DNA from: an uncultured Oligoflexales bacterium
GTDB taxonomy: Bacteria; Bdellovibrionota_B; Oligoflexia; Oligoflexales; JAPPIL01
Reading direction: 5' to 3'
Assembly: GCA_958296095.1 (NCBI GenBank)
Contig: OY282434.1
Span: forward strand, 1,518,001 to 1,582,000
DNA length: 64,000 nucleotides
Made by a program: the position numbers and the translations under genes. Below, one piece after another: positions 1 to 9,024 of the stretch (position 1 is the first letter of the stretch; each line of letters opens with the position of its first letter). The notes under the pieces were generated by a model. It had not been told where the DNA came from and made no database searches. It worked only from the letters and a program-made list of their open reading frames with translations.

Positions 1-458
1 CTAGAAAACTTACGCTCATAAGCCCCTGCACCAAAATACCGATCGTAATGCTCGCTAAGTAGTCCCGCTGCTCTGAGCCGTTCCTCAAGCTCACTAAACA
101 TACCTTGAGGTTTGCCATGCATCGCTTGCTCTAGCACTTCTTGGGCAATCTCTTTATTGATATCGATGCCTGTAGCCTGGGCTGTCTCAAACAAGGAAGT
201 GATCCGAAATATTCTCACAGCCTCTGCCGCATGCTGCAGTTCATCTTCCAGCGCAGAGCTCAGCTCCGACTTCTCTATGCGCACGCCGCGCTCACGGGCA
301 GCTTCAATAAATTTTTCAACTCTGCCACGATACTGATGCCACCGATTCTTGAACAGCGCGCGACAAATTTTCGTGTGATCAGCATCATAATCAGTAGCAA
401 GCTTTACTACTACGCGGGCCTGCGCGCAGCAGCGAGAGGCAAAGACCTTCCTTAGCAC
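1..458 (-). pseudogene. Partial CDS of unknown function, cut at its 5' end by a repeat block
   Basis: The minus strand is open from the left window edge to about 458 and has coding character: charged, helical and Glu/Arg-rich, ending (at the edge) in ...GAYERKFS. There is no convincing start. The only in-frame candidate near the upstream end is a GTG at 456-458, and it lies exactly where repeat block A begins (its standard left flank, cttagcaca, starts at 451). I infer that the true 5' end was lost when the block arrived. The 3' end lies outside the window. The visible part of about 150 residues resembles no family I recognise and has no signal peptide or membrane segment. It could be a live shortened gene, but the junction with the repeat favours a truncated one. 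Confidence 0.5.
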
Positions 459-474
459 ATGTCTCCGTTGTCTT

Positions 475-598
475 GGCGAGGCGCAGCCCTACCGAGAAAC
501 TCCCCACGAATATGTATAAGCACATGCCTTATGCAAAAAATAATCTGGTTGCAGTATTGGCAATATCTGCGGTCGTTTTCGTACGGCCTCACCGTGCC
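475..598 (+). repeat. Hairpin (MITE-like) element, copy 1
   Basis: The left arm begins GGCGAGGC and runs on through CCTACCGAGAAACTC. The right arm is CGTTTTCGTACGG...CACCGTGCC. The arms are imperfect inverted repeats of about 28 bp around an AT-richer centre of about 70 bp that contains gcacatgc and CAAAAAATAATCTG. Intact copies elsewhere have the ends GGCACGGC and GCCGTGCC. Confidence 0.65.
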
Positions 599-709
599 GT
601 TCATGGAGCTCTCGGTGAGCAAGAGGTGGGGGCAACCGCCGAGAGGCTTGGGGGCAAGCAGAGGGGCTTGGGGGCAAGGACACCACTTAGCACAAATATC
701 CGTTATCTT

Positions 710-835
710 GGCACGGCACAGCCCTGCCGAGAAACTCGACCTGAGCATGTATAAGCACATGCTTTATCTAAAAGCATAATCTGACAACAATATGGCAATA
801 TCTATGGTCGAGTTTTCGCACGGTCTCGCCCCGCC
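710..835 (+). repeat. Hairpin (MITE-like) element, copy 2
   Basis: The left end is GGCACGGC followed by GCCGAGAAACTCG. The right arm is CGAGTTTTCGCACGGTCTCG and ends in a degenerate CCCCGCC. It has the same centre as copy 1 (gcacatgctttat, then caataTGGCAATAT). Confidence 0.65.
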
Positions 836-1071
836 CTTCATGGGGCTCTCGGTAGGCAAGCATGAACGTAACCGCAAGAAGTCTGATGACGAGCCCAAAC
901 GCAATAGAGAGTGGTCTGAGAACATGCAGCGAGCTAGGAAGCGAGCGATACAAAAAGCAGCGTAGCGAGCGAAGCGAGCTAGAAAGCGAGCGTTACAAAA
1001 AAGCCTCGTAGACGAGCGATACAAAAAGCAGCGTAGCGCGTAGCGCGGCGCGTAGCGCAGCGAAGACTCGC

Positions 1072-1174
1072 CTAGTTTTTGGTTTTGTCTAGCACTGCGA
1101 TTGCATCGAGATATTCATCGATTATCGCCCGCATACGCACAGGTGCTAGCTTGAGATCTCGGTAGTATTTTAAC
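1072..1174 (-). pseudogene. Possible frameshifted C-terminal end of the preceding exported protein
   Basis: An open stretch reading LKYYRDLKLAPVRM... and ending ...VLDKTKN at a TAG, one frame away from the CDS that stops at 1175. It has no start codon of its own with a ribosome binding site. Either it is the original C-terminus after an indel or it is chance; the amino acid composition favours the former. Confidence 0.35.
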
Positions 1175-1432
1175 CTAGTCTTGAGCAAACTTGAGAATTT
1201 TATAAAGAGAATCGTAGTTATCAGCAATTTCTTTTTCTATATACTGGAGCAGTTCGTCTTCCGACCAATGTGCGGGCCGATGGATGCCCTTAGCTAACTC
1301 TTCCAGAGCTATACCATGTTTGAGGGCATCTGCATTTTTTGCCAGATATTTTAGTAGGGTAGCTCCACCAACAGCATTTGTTGGCAATGCCAACAACACA
1401 CACAGAAAAATATGTCCAACAGGCCTTTTCAT
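1175..1432 (-). CDS. Small exported protein, possibly frameshifted near its end
   Basis: An 85-residue protein with a short basic N-terminus and a hydrophobic core (FLCVLLALPTNA) followed by a small-residue cleavage region, so it is probably Sec-exported to the periplasm. I chose the ATG at 1432 because a GGA-type ribosome binding site precedes it, rather than the ATG five codons upstream. The mature part is helical and charged and belongs to no family I recognise. Just past its stop, the next frame stays open for about 30 codons to a stop at 1072-1074 (...MRAIIDEYLDAIAVLDK...), with the same composition. A single-base frameshift near 1175 may therefore have shortened the protein. Repeat block A lies immediately beyond. 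Confidence 0.5.
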   Translation of the reverse strand: MKRPVGHIFLCVLLALPTNAVGGATLLKYLAKNADALKHGIALEELAKGIHRPAHWSEDELLQYIEKEIADNYDSLYKILKFAQD

Positions 1433-1637
1433 GTAAAATTCCAGCATTATATAAAAAAAGAACGTATTATATAATATTATTGGCAGGTGTCAAGCTAAAG
1501 TTTCAGTTGCTAGATGATGGACTATACTAGTGAGTGGCCGCCACAAAATTACCGAGTCAAGAAGTCGGGACTAAATATCTTTCTAATTTCACAAGCTTAC
1601 AATAAATATAGCAGTAAAACTTTTTTTACTAAAGAAT

Positions 1638-1651
1638 GCAAAAAAAAAACG
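1638..1651 (+). promoter_or_regulatory. A-tract promoter-like motif (copy 1)
   Basis: GCA(10)CG preceded by TAAAG (TAAAGAAT) and followed by CGATAA. It ends 56 nt before the start codon of the lipoprotein gene at 1708. The same motif occurs 59-63 nt before three other genes for exported proteins in the window. The TAAAG/CGATAA pair with a spacer of about 10 nt resembles a sigma-28 type promoter; that reading is inference. Confidence 0.45.
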
Positions 1652-1707
1652 ATAACTCATATAGAGATAGTCATGGTGTTATAAAAATTTTGCCAAAGGA
1701 GGATCAG

Positions 1708-2637
1708 ATGAAGATTATGATGATGATCGGCTGTAGCTTGGTGGTTGTTTTTGGCTGTAAAATCCAAACTCAACCACAATCCGAGGACAAATGGGGAAGC
1801 AAATTGATTCGGGGGGCGGCAAAAAGTGCCGATGAGCTGTCCTCTGTCATCTCAAAACTGCTTGCCGATGGTGATTATGATGCGGTGGCTAAAAGGATTC
1901 TTAAGGGAGGGAACGATGCCGATGAGATTCTTACCTTCCTGGGGAAAAGAGTGCAGGATAGTGATCAGAGTCTACGGAAACCCCTTTGGGCTTACAATAA
2001 TGGTTGGAACCAGGGTAAGGATGTGAGTCGTTATTATAAGCCAATGATGGATAAAGCTGATAAACTATCGACTCATCTAGGAGAGAACCTGCTAGTAATG
2101 CAAAAAGTTAACGATATTAGTAACTCTAGTCTAACCTTTGCGAAAAAGGCGGAACTGTCCGCAAAACTCCAAATGGCTAGAATGGAGGACATTTCCACAA
2201 TACCTGAAGTATTTGCCAAGCATGCTGGTGATAACTCCCCAAAGACTGCCAGGATACTCAGTCTTTATAGATCTATACCTGAAAGGCATTTGGAGCTTAT
2301 GTTTTATCAGAATGATTCTGGTCTTGTAGCAAGTAGGATAGATAATCTAATCACTGCTTCAGAAGCTTCTTTCGGTAGTGTTGATGATTTAATAAAGAAT
2401 AGAAAAAATGCGCTAGATATTCTCGATATAATGGACTCAATGCGTACAGATATTGATAAAATAGGTGGATATCGAAATTTTTATGAATGTTGTTTACTGG
2501 ATTATCAAAATTTTCGGAACAAATTTCATGCTTTTCAACTTATAAAAGCAAACAACCTGAACAGCTCTCCCCCCATTATCGACCCCAGGCTCATTGAAAA
2601 ATTAGATCCGTTCATAAATAAAGTTTTAAGGCTATAG
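1708..2637 (+). CDS. Predicted lipoprotein of unknown function
   Basis: A 309-residue protein starting at the ATG preceded by a perfect AAAGGAGG (1695-1702, 5-nt spacing). An upstream in-frame ATG at 1636 lies inside the A-tract motif and is unlikely to be used. The N-terminus MKIMMMIGCSLVVVFGC is a type II signal peptide with lipobox VFGC (Cys17), so the product should be a lipid-anchored envelope protein. The rest is alpha-helical and charged with no further membrane segment, and I do not recognise the family. A second lipoprotein gene follows 29 bp downstream on the same strand, so the two probably form an operon driven from the A-tract promoter-like motif. Confidence 0.75.
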   Translation: MKIMMMIGCSLVVVFGCKIQTQPQSEDKWGSKLIRGAAKSADELSSVISKLLADGDYDAVAKRILKGGNDADEILTFLGKRVQDSDQSLRKPLWAYNNGWNQGKDVSRYYKPMMDKADKLSTHLGENLLVMQKVNDISNSSLTFAKKAELSAKLQMARMEDISTIPEVFAKHAGDNSPKTARILSLYRSIPERHLELMFYQNDSGLVASRIDNLITASEASFGSVDDLIKNRKNALDILDIMDSMRTDIDKIGGYRNFYECCLLDYQNFRNKFHAFQLIKANNLNSSPPIIDPRLIEKLDPFINKVLRL

Positions 2638-2666
2638 TGACCACAGGATAATGGGGGTAGCCAATT

Positions 2667-4499
2667 GTGATCAGGACACTGCTATGGTTGTTCCTCACCC
2701 TAGCCTGCAAACAGTTGCCGGGCACAAAGCCGGCAACAAAGCCAGCAACTACCCCTGAGGTGCAACAACTGCTTGATGAATATCTCAATTACACCCAAAG
2801 GGCTAACGAGGTATTGTTTGTCGATCAGATGCGTGATTTGCATGAGAAAATCAAATCTGTCAAACCGCAAGCCAGCGACTTAAAAAAAATAAACCACCAT
2901 CTGCGAAGCATTCTCTCGGTTACGCGGGCAATGAAGTGCCGAGTTGATAAAGAGGGCTATTATCTGCTCAGAGCCGATGATCTTTGTGTCATCATCGTTC
3001 GCCAACTTTTAAAAATGCGTTACCAAGATATAGACCTGGACAATACGAACGAAAAATTTTTCGCCGATGTCAGCACAGGAAAATACGATAGATTTTTTCA
3101 CGCGGGTGAATATCGAGAAATTAAATTCGACCGCGCATGGTATCAGCGTGCAAGTGGCGGCGAGATACGGGAGTTTTTTCAGGCCCTGCTTACGGAAATC
3201 CTCGCCTTGACCGTTTCTAGTATGCAAAAATATCAGCAGATGTTTCCGTTTGTGCTAACTGCTGACGGTTGGCAACGCACCTGTAGGGGTGGGCCGGCTG
3301 GTAGGGGTAATCCAGATTCGGGTAATGCGGCTTCTCCACCGCGCAAAACCAAGTGTGCACAATTAGCAGATTTGCCGACAACGTCAACACCAACGACTGT
3401 TTACAAAGATGTGACAGCCGCAGCTAGTGCACTCAATGCTTATGTCAGCCGTTTGAATGCGTTAAGACAGGAATTGAACGAACTATACACACAGCCGACA
3501 GAAAGATTTGCTCCGCAGGCAACTAAGCAGCAGAAATTTTTGTTTTTACCGGGGATACACATAACCAATCCTGGCAATCAAGATGTCACTCGTCGACATG
3601 AAGAGCACGAGATTGCCATTGCCGAAAGTGCTCAACAAGCACTGTTTCCACTTTTGTTAAGCCACTTTAAAGGAGGTCTGCACCTTGAAAAAAAGGGGCG
3701 GTTTTTTGGTTTAGCTAAGGTGCGACATTCTCTGCTCAGCAATATCAACGACCAGCATGTCGCTCAACAATTGCGGAAACTCCGCCAACAGCTGGTGGCA
3801 AGCTGGTGGCAAACAAAAGCAATTATTACCACTAGCCAAGGATGGTCTAACGATGAAAGTTTGCAGAATGCCCGTCAGGTCTATATGTGGGCGATTCACC
3901 ACGAGTTGGCAACGGCCCGGGTCTTGTTGCAAAAACCGCAGTATAGTGTCGTGGTTGGGTATTTGCTGGCCGATCATCAACAGGCAATAAATGCTCCCAA
4001 GTGGTTACAATTAGCGAAAAAAGCCACCTATCGGATCGATATCGGTCTCATTCCGATTTGCATACTCGGTGGGATATTTTTTCCACCCGCCGCCCCTGCC
4101 TTGGCAATCTTGGCAACCGCGGCAAATTTTTTGTGGGTCGGTAGTGCTACCGCCGATGCGCTCGTTGCCCACAATCGTTTTGCAAAAGCTGAACGGGCTA
4201 TTCTTAGTGGCACATCTCAGCAAACCGCGGACGGTTTACGGGCGTTGCGCAAATCACGAGAAAAGGTTGGCCAAGCTATTGTCTCGGGCACACTCGGCAC
4301 AGTGCTCAGTGCCTTGAGCATCGGCAAAATCGTCAAGGGTGTCGATAAGGGATTTAAATTTTTCGCTATCGATATGGGGGGTGCATTTGGGGCAGAAATT
4401 TTTACCGGGCAGGATTTGACTTTGCTGGGAAAATACGAGGGGCCGAGCGATAGTAGCGAAATGATAATGAAAGAAAGGCAGTTTGCACCCCGACAGTAA
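2667..4499 (+). CDS. Large predicted lipoprotein with a C-terminal hydrophobic segment
   Basis: A 610-residue protein with a GTG start behind a GGGGGT ribosome binding site. The signal peptide ends in lipobox LTLAC (Cys14). A short KPAT repeat linker follows, then a long helical region with several predicted coiled stretches (residues about 30-440). Around residues 455-500 there is a long hydrophobic stretch rich in Ile/Ala/Pro (IGLIPICILGGIFFPP and onward) that could be one or two membrane helices, and a second small-residue stretch near 545-580. A lipid anchor plus a C-terminal hydrophobic hairpin is unusual and suggests an envelope-spanning or pore-like role, but that is inference. It is cotranscribed with the lipoprotein gene upstream. 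Confidence 0.7.
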   Translation: MIRTLLWLFLTLACKQLPGTKPATKPATTPEVQQLLDEYLNYTQRANEVLFVDQMRDLHEKIKSVKPQASDLKKINHHLRSILSVTRAMKCRVDKEGYYLLRADDLCVIIVRQLLKMRYQDIDLDNTNEKFFADVSTGKYDRFFHAGEYREIKFDRAWYQRASGGEIREFFQALLTEILALTVSSMQKYQQMFPFVLTADGWQRTCRGGPAGRGNPDSGNAASPPRKTKCAQLADLPTTSTPTTVYKDVTAAASALNAYVSRLNALRQELNELYTQPTERFAPQATKQQKFLFLPGIHITNPGNQDVTRRHEEHEIAIAESAQQALFPLLLSHFKGGLHLEKKGRFFGLAKVRHSLLSNINDQHVAQQLRKLRQQLVASWWQTKAIITTSQGWSNDESLQNARQVYMWAIHHELATARVLLQKPQYSVVVGYLLADHQQAINAPKWLQLAKKATYRIDIGLIPICILGGIFFPPAAPALAILATAANFLWVGSATADALVAHNRFAKAERAILSGTSQQTADGLRALRKSREKVGQAIVSGTLGTVLSALSIGKIVKGVDKGFKFFAIDMGGAFGAEIFTGQDLTLLGKYEGPSDSSEMIMKERQFAPRQ

Positions 4500-4560
4500 G
4501 TAACGAAGGTAAGATTATCGCGCGGCACTACCTCTCATTCTCGGCCCTGCACAGCACAGT

Positions 4561-5493
4561 TCAGTCTGCTACATAACCGAGCAAGAAATCTATGGTTGCT
4601 TCTCTGCGCTGCATGCTCACAGTGTTGGCTTGTAACGCCATAATTCTTGCTAGAGTCTGCTTTTGAACGGGGAGATTTTGCCTAGCAAATACCTCGTAAT
4701 CCTGCCTCGCGGTCGCCTCTGCGGCTGCATCCCAGTAACCATCCTGTGCAGTTTCTGCGTGGCGGGCAATAATGAACTCCAAAGCCTGCGCGGCGCGCCC
4801 CAACACTGCATCTAGCTGTGCTAGGGACAGTGCTGCAAACATAGCCCGATCGATATTTTCTATCTCTGCTTCAGCAATCGGTCGACCGTGTTCTGTGCGT
4901 AGTTGCCAAGAGTCCGTCGTTGAGACAAAAGCCGAACCTAGTTTGCTGTTGCGTACGGCTGGGGGCATCGCGGTGGCAATGATGGCATAGAGAATTGACG
5001 GCAAGAAATCACTGCCCTCAGCTGCGGTTTTGGCGAGCAACAAGTCGATCATTGCCAAGCGTAGTTCTGCTACCGATGCAATCTTCGGGCTGGATAGATC
5101 TTCTTCGATAGCCGCGATCTGAAGAAGGTGAGGAAGTGCTGCTAGGGGCTTATCTCCGCTATAGTAGGTGCTAACCTTGGCGTAGTGGAGATCACCGACC
5201 AGTGCCACGGCTCGATGCAGTTCCAACAACGGTGGGTGCTGCAGTTCTTCCCGAGCCTCTGGTTGGTGAAGAGACAATCTTTCGTGCGGTGCGAGCGGCT
5301 GAGGCGAAAAAAAAGCATCCAGCAGGGCGTTGTGTGTTACCATACGCAATAGATTTTTGCGCGTCAAATCAGTGCCAGGTATCGTCGTTGCCGCAAGCGA
5401 AACATCAAATCGGGAGGTTTTGTAAAGAAAGTATGGACTGGCATACAGCGCAGACGACAGCACGAGGAGCAACAACCAACAAACATGCATCAT
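4561..5493 (-). CDS. Predicted secreted protein of unknown function
   Basis: A 310-residue protein. The chosen ATG (5493) has GGAG eight bases upstream, and the N-terminus MMHVCWLLLLVLSSALYA is a clear Sec signal peptide with cleavage after ALYA. A 19-codon upstream extension is open but lacks the signal. The mature chain is helical, rich in Ala/Leu/Glu, with many short AALA-type segments reminiscent of helical repeats; I cannot assign a family. It is convergent with the lipoprotein pair at 1708-4499, with 61 bp between the stops. Confidence 0.65.
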   Translation of the reverse strand: MMHVCWLLLLVLSSALYASPYFLYKTSRFDVSLAATTIPGTDLTRKNLLRMVTHNALLDAFFSPQPLAPHERLSLHQPEAREELQHPPLLELHRAVALVGDLHYAKVSTYYSGDKPLAALPHLLQIAAIEEDLSSPKIASVAELRLAMIDLLLAKTAAEGSDFLPSILYAIIATAMPPAVRNSKLGSAFVSTTDSWQLRTEHGRPIAEAEIENIDRAMFAALSLAQLDAVLGRAAQALEFIIARHAETAQDGYWDAAAEATARQDYEVFARQNLPVQKQTLARIMALQANTVSMQRREATIDFLLGYVAD

Positions 5494-5875
5494 GGTAGGA
5501 TCTCCAAAATTTACCCCGCGGCAGGGTACTATATCTGATTTCTTTAGCAAGCGAAAACTGATCGGGAAAGATGTCTGTTGGTAGTTGCCAGAAATATAAT
5601 AGCAAAACCAGCTAGTTACGAATTAAAACGCAAAAAAAACGGAACACCGATGTCTGCTATACTTTGCTGTAGTAACGTTGACGAAGTAGCCACGTGCACT
5701 ACAACTTATGAAACCACCTACGTGTTCCTGCTCAACCCAGAAATAAGGTTTGCATTTTGCTAAAAGAGGTAGTCTCCTGTGCAGTCGAGCGCGACAAGTA
5801 TGGCAACCAAAGGGGATAGCCACATATCCGTTAGCGCGGCGTGGTTGGAACTTCAAGCAACTGGTCATAGCCCCC
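5494..5875. other. Intergenic stretch without a recognised gene
   Basis: About 380 bp between two minus-strand genes. No frame looks coding. The only notable item is a further A-tract motif, GCAAAAAAAACG, at 5630-5641 (+), followed 19 nt later by TATACT. No plausible plus-strand gene lies behind it, so it may be a relic. Confidence 0.5.
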
Positions 5876-6517
5876 CTACCAAACCACCAGCAACGCCGCG
5901 ATCTCTTGTTCACCCAATATATTGGCTATGTCTAGGGGCGTGTTACCGTCGTTGTTTTTGATCCTGGTATCTGCACCGTGTGCGAGAAGTATTTCTATCG
6001 CTGAGCGATGGCTGTCTTGGGAAAAGGGGAAATTTGAGACGGTAGCATGCAAAGGCGTGTTCCCCCTTATGTCTCTGTGGTTCACATTTGCCCCGCGGGC
6101 GGTAAGCAGGCGCATCACGTCCAACCTGTAATACCGTGCAGCCTTCAACAAGGCGGTCTGCTTGAAAAGAAAGTCGCTAGCTTCGATATCACCCCCAGCA
6201 TCGAGGAACATTCTGGCAATCTCGGGGTGCCCAGATCTTGCCGCCACCAGGAGTCCATTTTCCCCATAGTTATCCCTGGCATTAGGATTGACACCGTGCT
6301 CGAACAACAACTGCAAAATGTCTTTATGCCGCCCGTACGTAGCACCAAGTATCGCTTGGGCGGTGACAATTACTCTCCCATAGCGGAATATCTCTACTAT
6401 TTCTTGCATGTTCCCTTGTCGACAGGCAATCTCAAGTTGCCGTGAAAACCTACCCATCTGCGCCAGAGATGAGCTTGCCCCGATAGCCGCGGCAAGCACC
6501 AGAACACCGACAAGCAT
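5876..6517 (-). CDS. Exported ankyrin-repeat protein
   Basis: A 213-residue protein started at the ATG (6517) that has AAGGAGA six bases upstream; an ATG six codons earlier lies in that ribosome binding site. MLVGVLVLAAAIGASSSLAQ is a signal peptide. The remainder is a run of about five ankyrin repeats, recognisable by phrases such as HGVNPNARDNYGENGLLVAA, GHPEIARMFLDAGGDIEA, RLLTARGANVNHRDIRGNTP and GADTRIKNNDGNTPLDIA. Ankyrin repeats bind proteins; exported ones in bacteria often act in the periplasm or on other cells. No partner can be deduced from the context. Confidence 0.85.
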   Translation of the reverse strand: MLVGVLVLAAAIGASSSLAQMGRFSRQLEIACRQGNMQEIVEIFRYGRVIVTAQAILGATYGRHKDILQLLFEHGVNPNARDNYGENGLLVAARSGHPEIARMFLDAGGDIEASDFLFKQTALLKAARYYRLDVMRLLTARGANVNHRDIRGNTPLHATVSNFPFSQDSHRSAIEILLAHGADTRIKNNDGNTPLDIANILGEQEIAALLVVW

Positions 6518-6698
6518 CTCATTCTCCTTGGTCACATGGATAATTGAATCACCACGTGCCTTGTTAGCTGAGGTTGCCGGGCGGTGTCAACAGAATGTTA
6601 CAAGATTATTAGGTGAAGATTGTTTTCCACCTGGCCGCGTCGGAATTGAAGCGACAAGCCTAAGCGACATGTGCCAAGCAAGAGGTGGTAAATAACTT

Positions 6699-8885
6699 TT
6701 AGTTCCGTGTGATGCGATCGAGCAAACCCTGGTGCTCGGATGCTGGGCTGACCTGTTTATGTAAGTCGAGCAGTTTTACTATAGCCTCACGGTGCTTGCC
6801 GGTGTAATTGACGGAGGCGGCAAAGTAAATATGTCCTTTCAGTTCCTTGGCTATCTTGTTCGCTAACTCTATATCCGCATCATCGAGATCATCCGCGGCA
6901 GACATCTCGTCCACAGTGGTATAGCCAGAAAGAACATCGTCTTTAATAATGGCATGCAAAGTCTCGTAATGATTTGCAAACAGGTTGTGGCTATCGTGCA
7001 AAATCGACCACTCGACCAGGTTTAGCGACCGCTCCCTGAACTCCGGCAACTGTCGGGCAACGCGTGCTTCATCGGAAATAACCAAAGGATACGCATCGTG
7101 TCCAATTAAGAAGTCCGTGTCAATCTCGACCAGGCGTTTGCCAATGACTTCATATTCATCTCCCTCCCATATTTCAGTCGAAAAGCTTGGTAATGTGAGG
7201 GTTACTTTCTCCTCGCTGAGGTCAAACCGTTCCAGCACGGCATCGACCAGTTGTTTAGCCTGTTGCACATCCTTGCTATAGCGTTGCACATCCTTGCTAT
7301 AGTTTATGATAAAGGGCAGGGGATTATCCGCGTTAAAGCTCAGCCAAGGATTGTCCGCAGACTCCGCAGACTCCGCAGACTCCGCAGACTCCGCAGACAA
7401 GTTCTGTTTATCCCACTTCCATTCGTCTGTGCTTGTGCTGTCCGCCCACATCATGGCCAGCAAGAGGTCTTTGTTCAGATACTTACGAACGAGTTGTGGC
7501 GTGTTAATTTTTTTAGAATAAAAGTTTAGCAGGTTAGCTTTAAAACGTTGCAAACCCTCCCCGATATCCATCGTGCTTTGAATTCGTGACTGTTGCATCG
7601 CTACGGGAAGGCCGTAGAACTCAGCTAAACTCGTGTAGCCAGCCTGCGCGTAAACTGCTCCTAGTGCCCGGCGAGCATCTTGGTTGTGTACATCTACATC
7701 GAGTGCCACCGCCTCCCGCAGTTTGGATAGCACCTCTTGCGGCTCTACCTCCGCCGAGTTGCGTAAACGCACAGTTTCCTCGTAGAGCTGTAGTGCTTCG
7801 GCAGTGAAATCATACATGCGGGGATCTTCGATCAATTGTGCCACACTCTGATCACCACTGCCTGCCTGTTGGGCAATACGATGTGCGACCCGCAGTAATT
7901 TGTAATGGTTTAATATACCGCCATTGCGGACGTTGTCGTCAGTCGTCACCATAGGGGTAGAAGTTTCCTGCAACAGATGAACAATTAGCCTGTTAAATTC
8001 CTTCCGCATGAGAAGTTTGCCCATCGAGGTAACTTCAGCCGTGAGACTTGTGATTGCGGTGGGAGGCAGGATGGCAAACATATCGGCAAGTGCCCCAGTG
8101 ACCATCGGGGCTGATAAGCTTGTGCCCCACTCAATGCTACCGTCGGGTAACAGGTGTTCGCCTGGAGCAAAGATATAGGCAGCATTGGAGTCGTAGCTTT
8201 TCTTACCATTAGAATCGATAGCACCGACCAAGATTGGCTTGTGTGATCCTCCTCGTGAATATGTGCTTTCCCACGGCAAGGAACGGTTGCCCGCCGACAA
8301 AACGATAGTCGTGTAGTCAGGAAGCACATTGTCGGCAGGTGAAGTATTGCGACCAAGCGAGACGTTGAGAACGTCAGGTCTGCTTATGCTGCCATAAAGA
8401 TCTTGTGGATCAATCTTCTTGCCAGCGTTGCTCCTGTTAGCGTTGATCAAAAAATTTAATTCGCCAAGAACACTGATCCCAAACGGAGGTTTACCCACCG
8501 CGAGACTAGTGACATAGAGACCATGTATACCAAGTCGCGTCGGGGAAGTGTTCGCGGCAAGTTCTTCCTGCAATTCCTGCCCAACCCGCCCGACGGAAGC
8601 ACCTTGTAAGGCCTCGTAAGAAATTCTCCCACCTTCGCCGTCGTCGCCCTGAAAGACATCCCAAATACCAACAGTTGGTCGGTAAAAGCCTTCTTTTGCA
8701 GCCAAATCCAAACGAGCCAACCAGCGACGTGCCTCAGGTGTGAACACCACCTCCTGCCCCCAAAAAAGCGGCAACCGCCCAAAGCTCTGTGACATAAAAG
8801 ATTTCCCGCGTAAACCAGGCAATGTCTTCGCCTGCGCCAGGCCAGTGACCAGGACAAAGACTGCTATAGTAATTGTATACTTCAT
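6699..8885 (-). CDS. Secreted subtilisin-like (S8) serine protease
   Basis: A 728-residue protein with signal peptide MKYTITIAVFVLVTGLAQA behind a GGTGGA ribosome binding site. The S8 fold occupies about residues 65-275. The putative triad is Asp76 (GIWDVF), His121 (GIHGLYV) and Ser256 (GTSLSAPM), with Asn200 (LSAGN) as the oxyanion residue. The Asp and His motifs depart from the usual DTG and HGTH, so the enzyme belongs to a divergent branch. The C-terminal 450 residues are helical with no known domain. They contain a run of five Ser-Ala-Glu-type triplets encoded by a 9-bp tandem repeat (7354-7398) and a doubled YSKDVQ. It probably acts outside the cytoplasm. Confidence 0.85.
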   Translation of the reverse strand: MKYTITIAVFVLVTGLAQAKTLPGLRGKSFMSQSFGRLPLFWGQEVVFTPEARRWLARLDLAAKEGFYRPTVGIWDVFQGDDGEGGRISYEALQGASVGRVGQELQEELAANTSPTRLGIHGLYVTSLAVGKPPFGISVLGELNFLINANRSNAGKKIDPQDLYGSISRPDVLNVSLGRNTSPADNVLPDYTTIVLSAGNRSLPWESTYSRGGSHKPILVGAIDSNGKKSYDSNAAYIFAPGEHLLPDGSIEWGTSLSAPMVTGALADMFAILPPTAITSLTAEVTSMGKLLMRKEFNRLIVHLLQETSTPMVTTDDNVRNGGILNHYKLLRVAHRIAQQAGSGDQSVAQLIEDPRMYDFTAEALQLYEETVRLRNSAEVEPQEVLSKLREAVALDVDVHNQDARRALGAVYAQAGYTSLAEFYGLPVAMQQSRIQSTMDIGEGLQRFKANLLNFYSKKINTPQLVRKYLNKDLLLAMMWADSTSTDEWKWDKQNLSAESAESAESAESADNPWLSFNADNPLPFIINYSKDVQRYSKDVQQAKQLVDAVLERFDLSEEKVTLTLPSFSTEIWEGDEYEVIGKRLVEIDTDFLIGHDAYPLVISDEARVARQLPEFRERSLNLVEWSILHDSHNLFANHYETLHAIIKDDVLSGYTTVDEMSAADDLDDADIELANKIAKELKGHIYFAASVNYTGKHREAIVKLLDLHKQVSPASEHQGLLDRITRN
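7354..7398 (-). repeat. 9-bp tandem repeat (5 copies) inside the protease gene
   Basis: TCCGCAGAC (plus strand) repeated five times without a mismatch, encoding a Ser-Ala-Glu tract. The unit is a multiple of three, so copy-number change alters linker length without breaking the frame. Confidence 0.95.
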
Positions 8886-9024
8886 TTAATCCACCAATTG
8901 TGTGCTCTAATCATCCTATTAATAAACAACCGCACGCCAACGTATATTAAAGTAAGTGTAGTGTCAATAGTAGATTATCAAAGACTATGTAATTTTATTG
9001 CGTTTATCTTTTCTTGCCCCCTGC

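Larger units (their letters stand above)
450..1071 (+). repeat. Mosaic repeat block A
   Basis: A non-coding block built from two modules that recur across the window. Module 1 is a hairpin-forming element of about 127 bp (copies at 475-598 and 710-835). Module 2 is a purine-rich string built from GCTAGGAAGCGAGCG, ATACAAAAAGC and AGCGTAGCGAGCGAAGC (about 920-1070). Linker phrases such as CTCTCGGTGGGCAAGAGG and GGCTTGGGGGCAAG lie between them. Reading frames inside are chance ORFs; the same text occurs in all phases in other blocks. Confidence 0.85.

Noticed and set aside
459-1024. ORFs in repeat block A, and likewise in blocks B and D-G (for example those starting MCLYIFVGSFSVGL)
   Set aside because: The same nucleotide modules occur in several orientations and phases elsewhere; there are no ribosome binding sites or conserved products.
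5578-5763. Plus-strand ORF behind the A-tract motif at 5630
   Set aside because: Composition is unlike coding sequence, and there is no ribosome binding site at either ATG.
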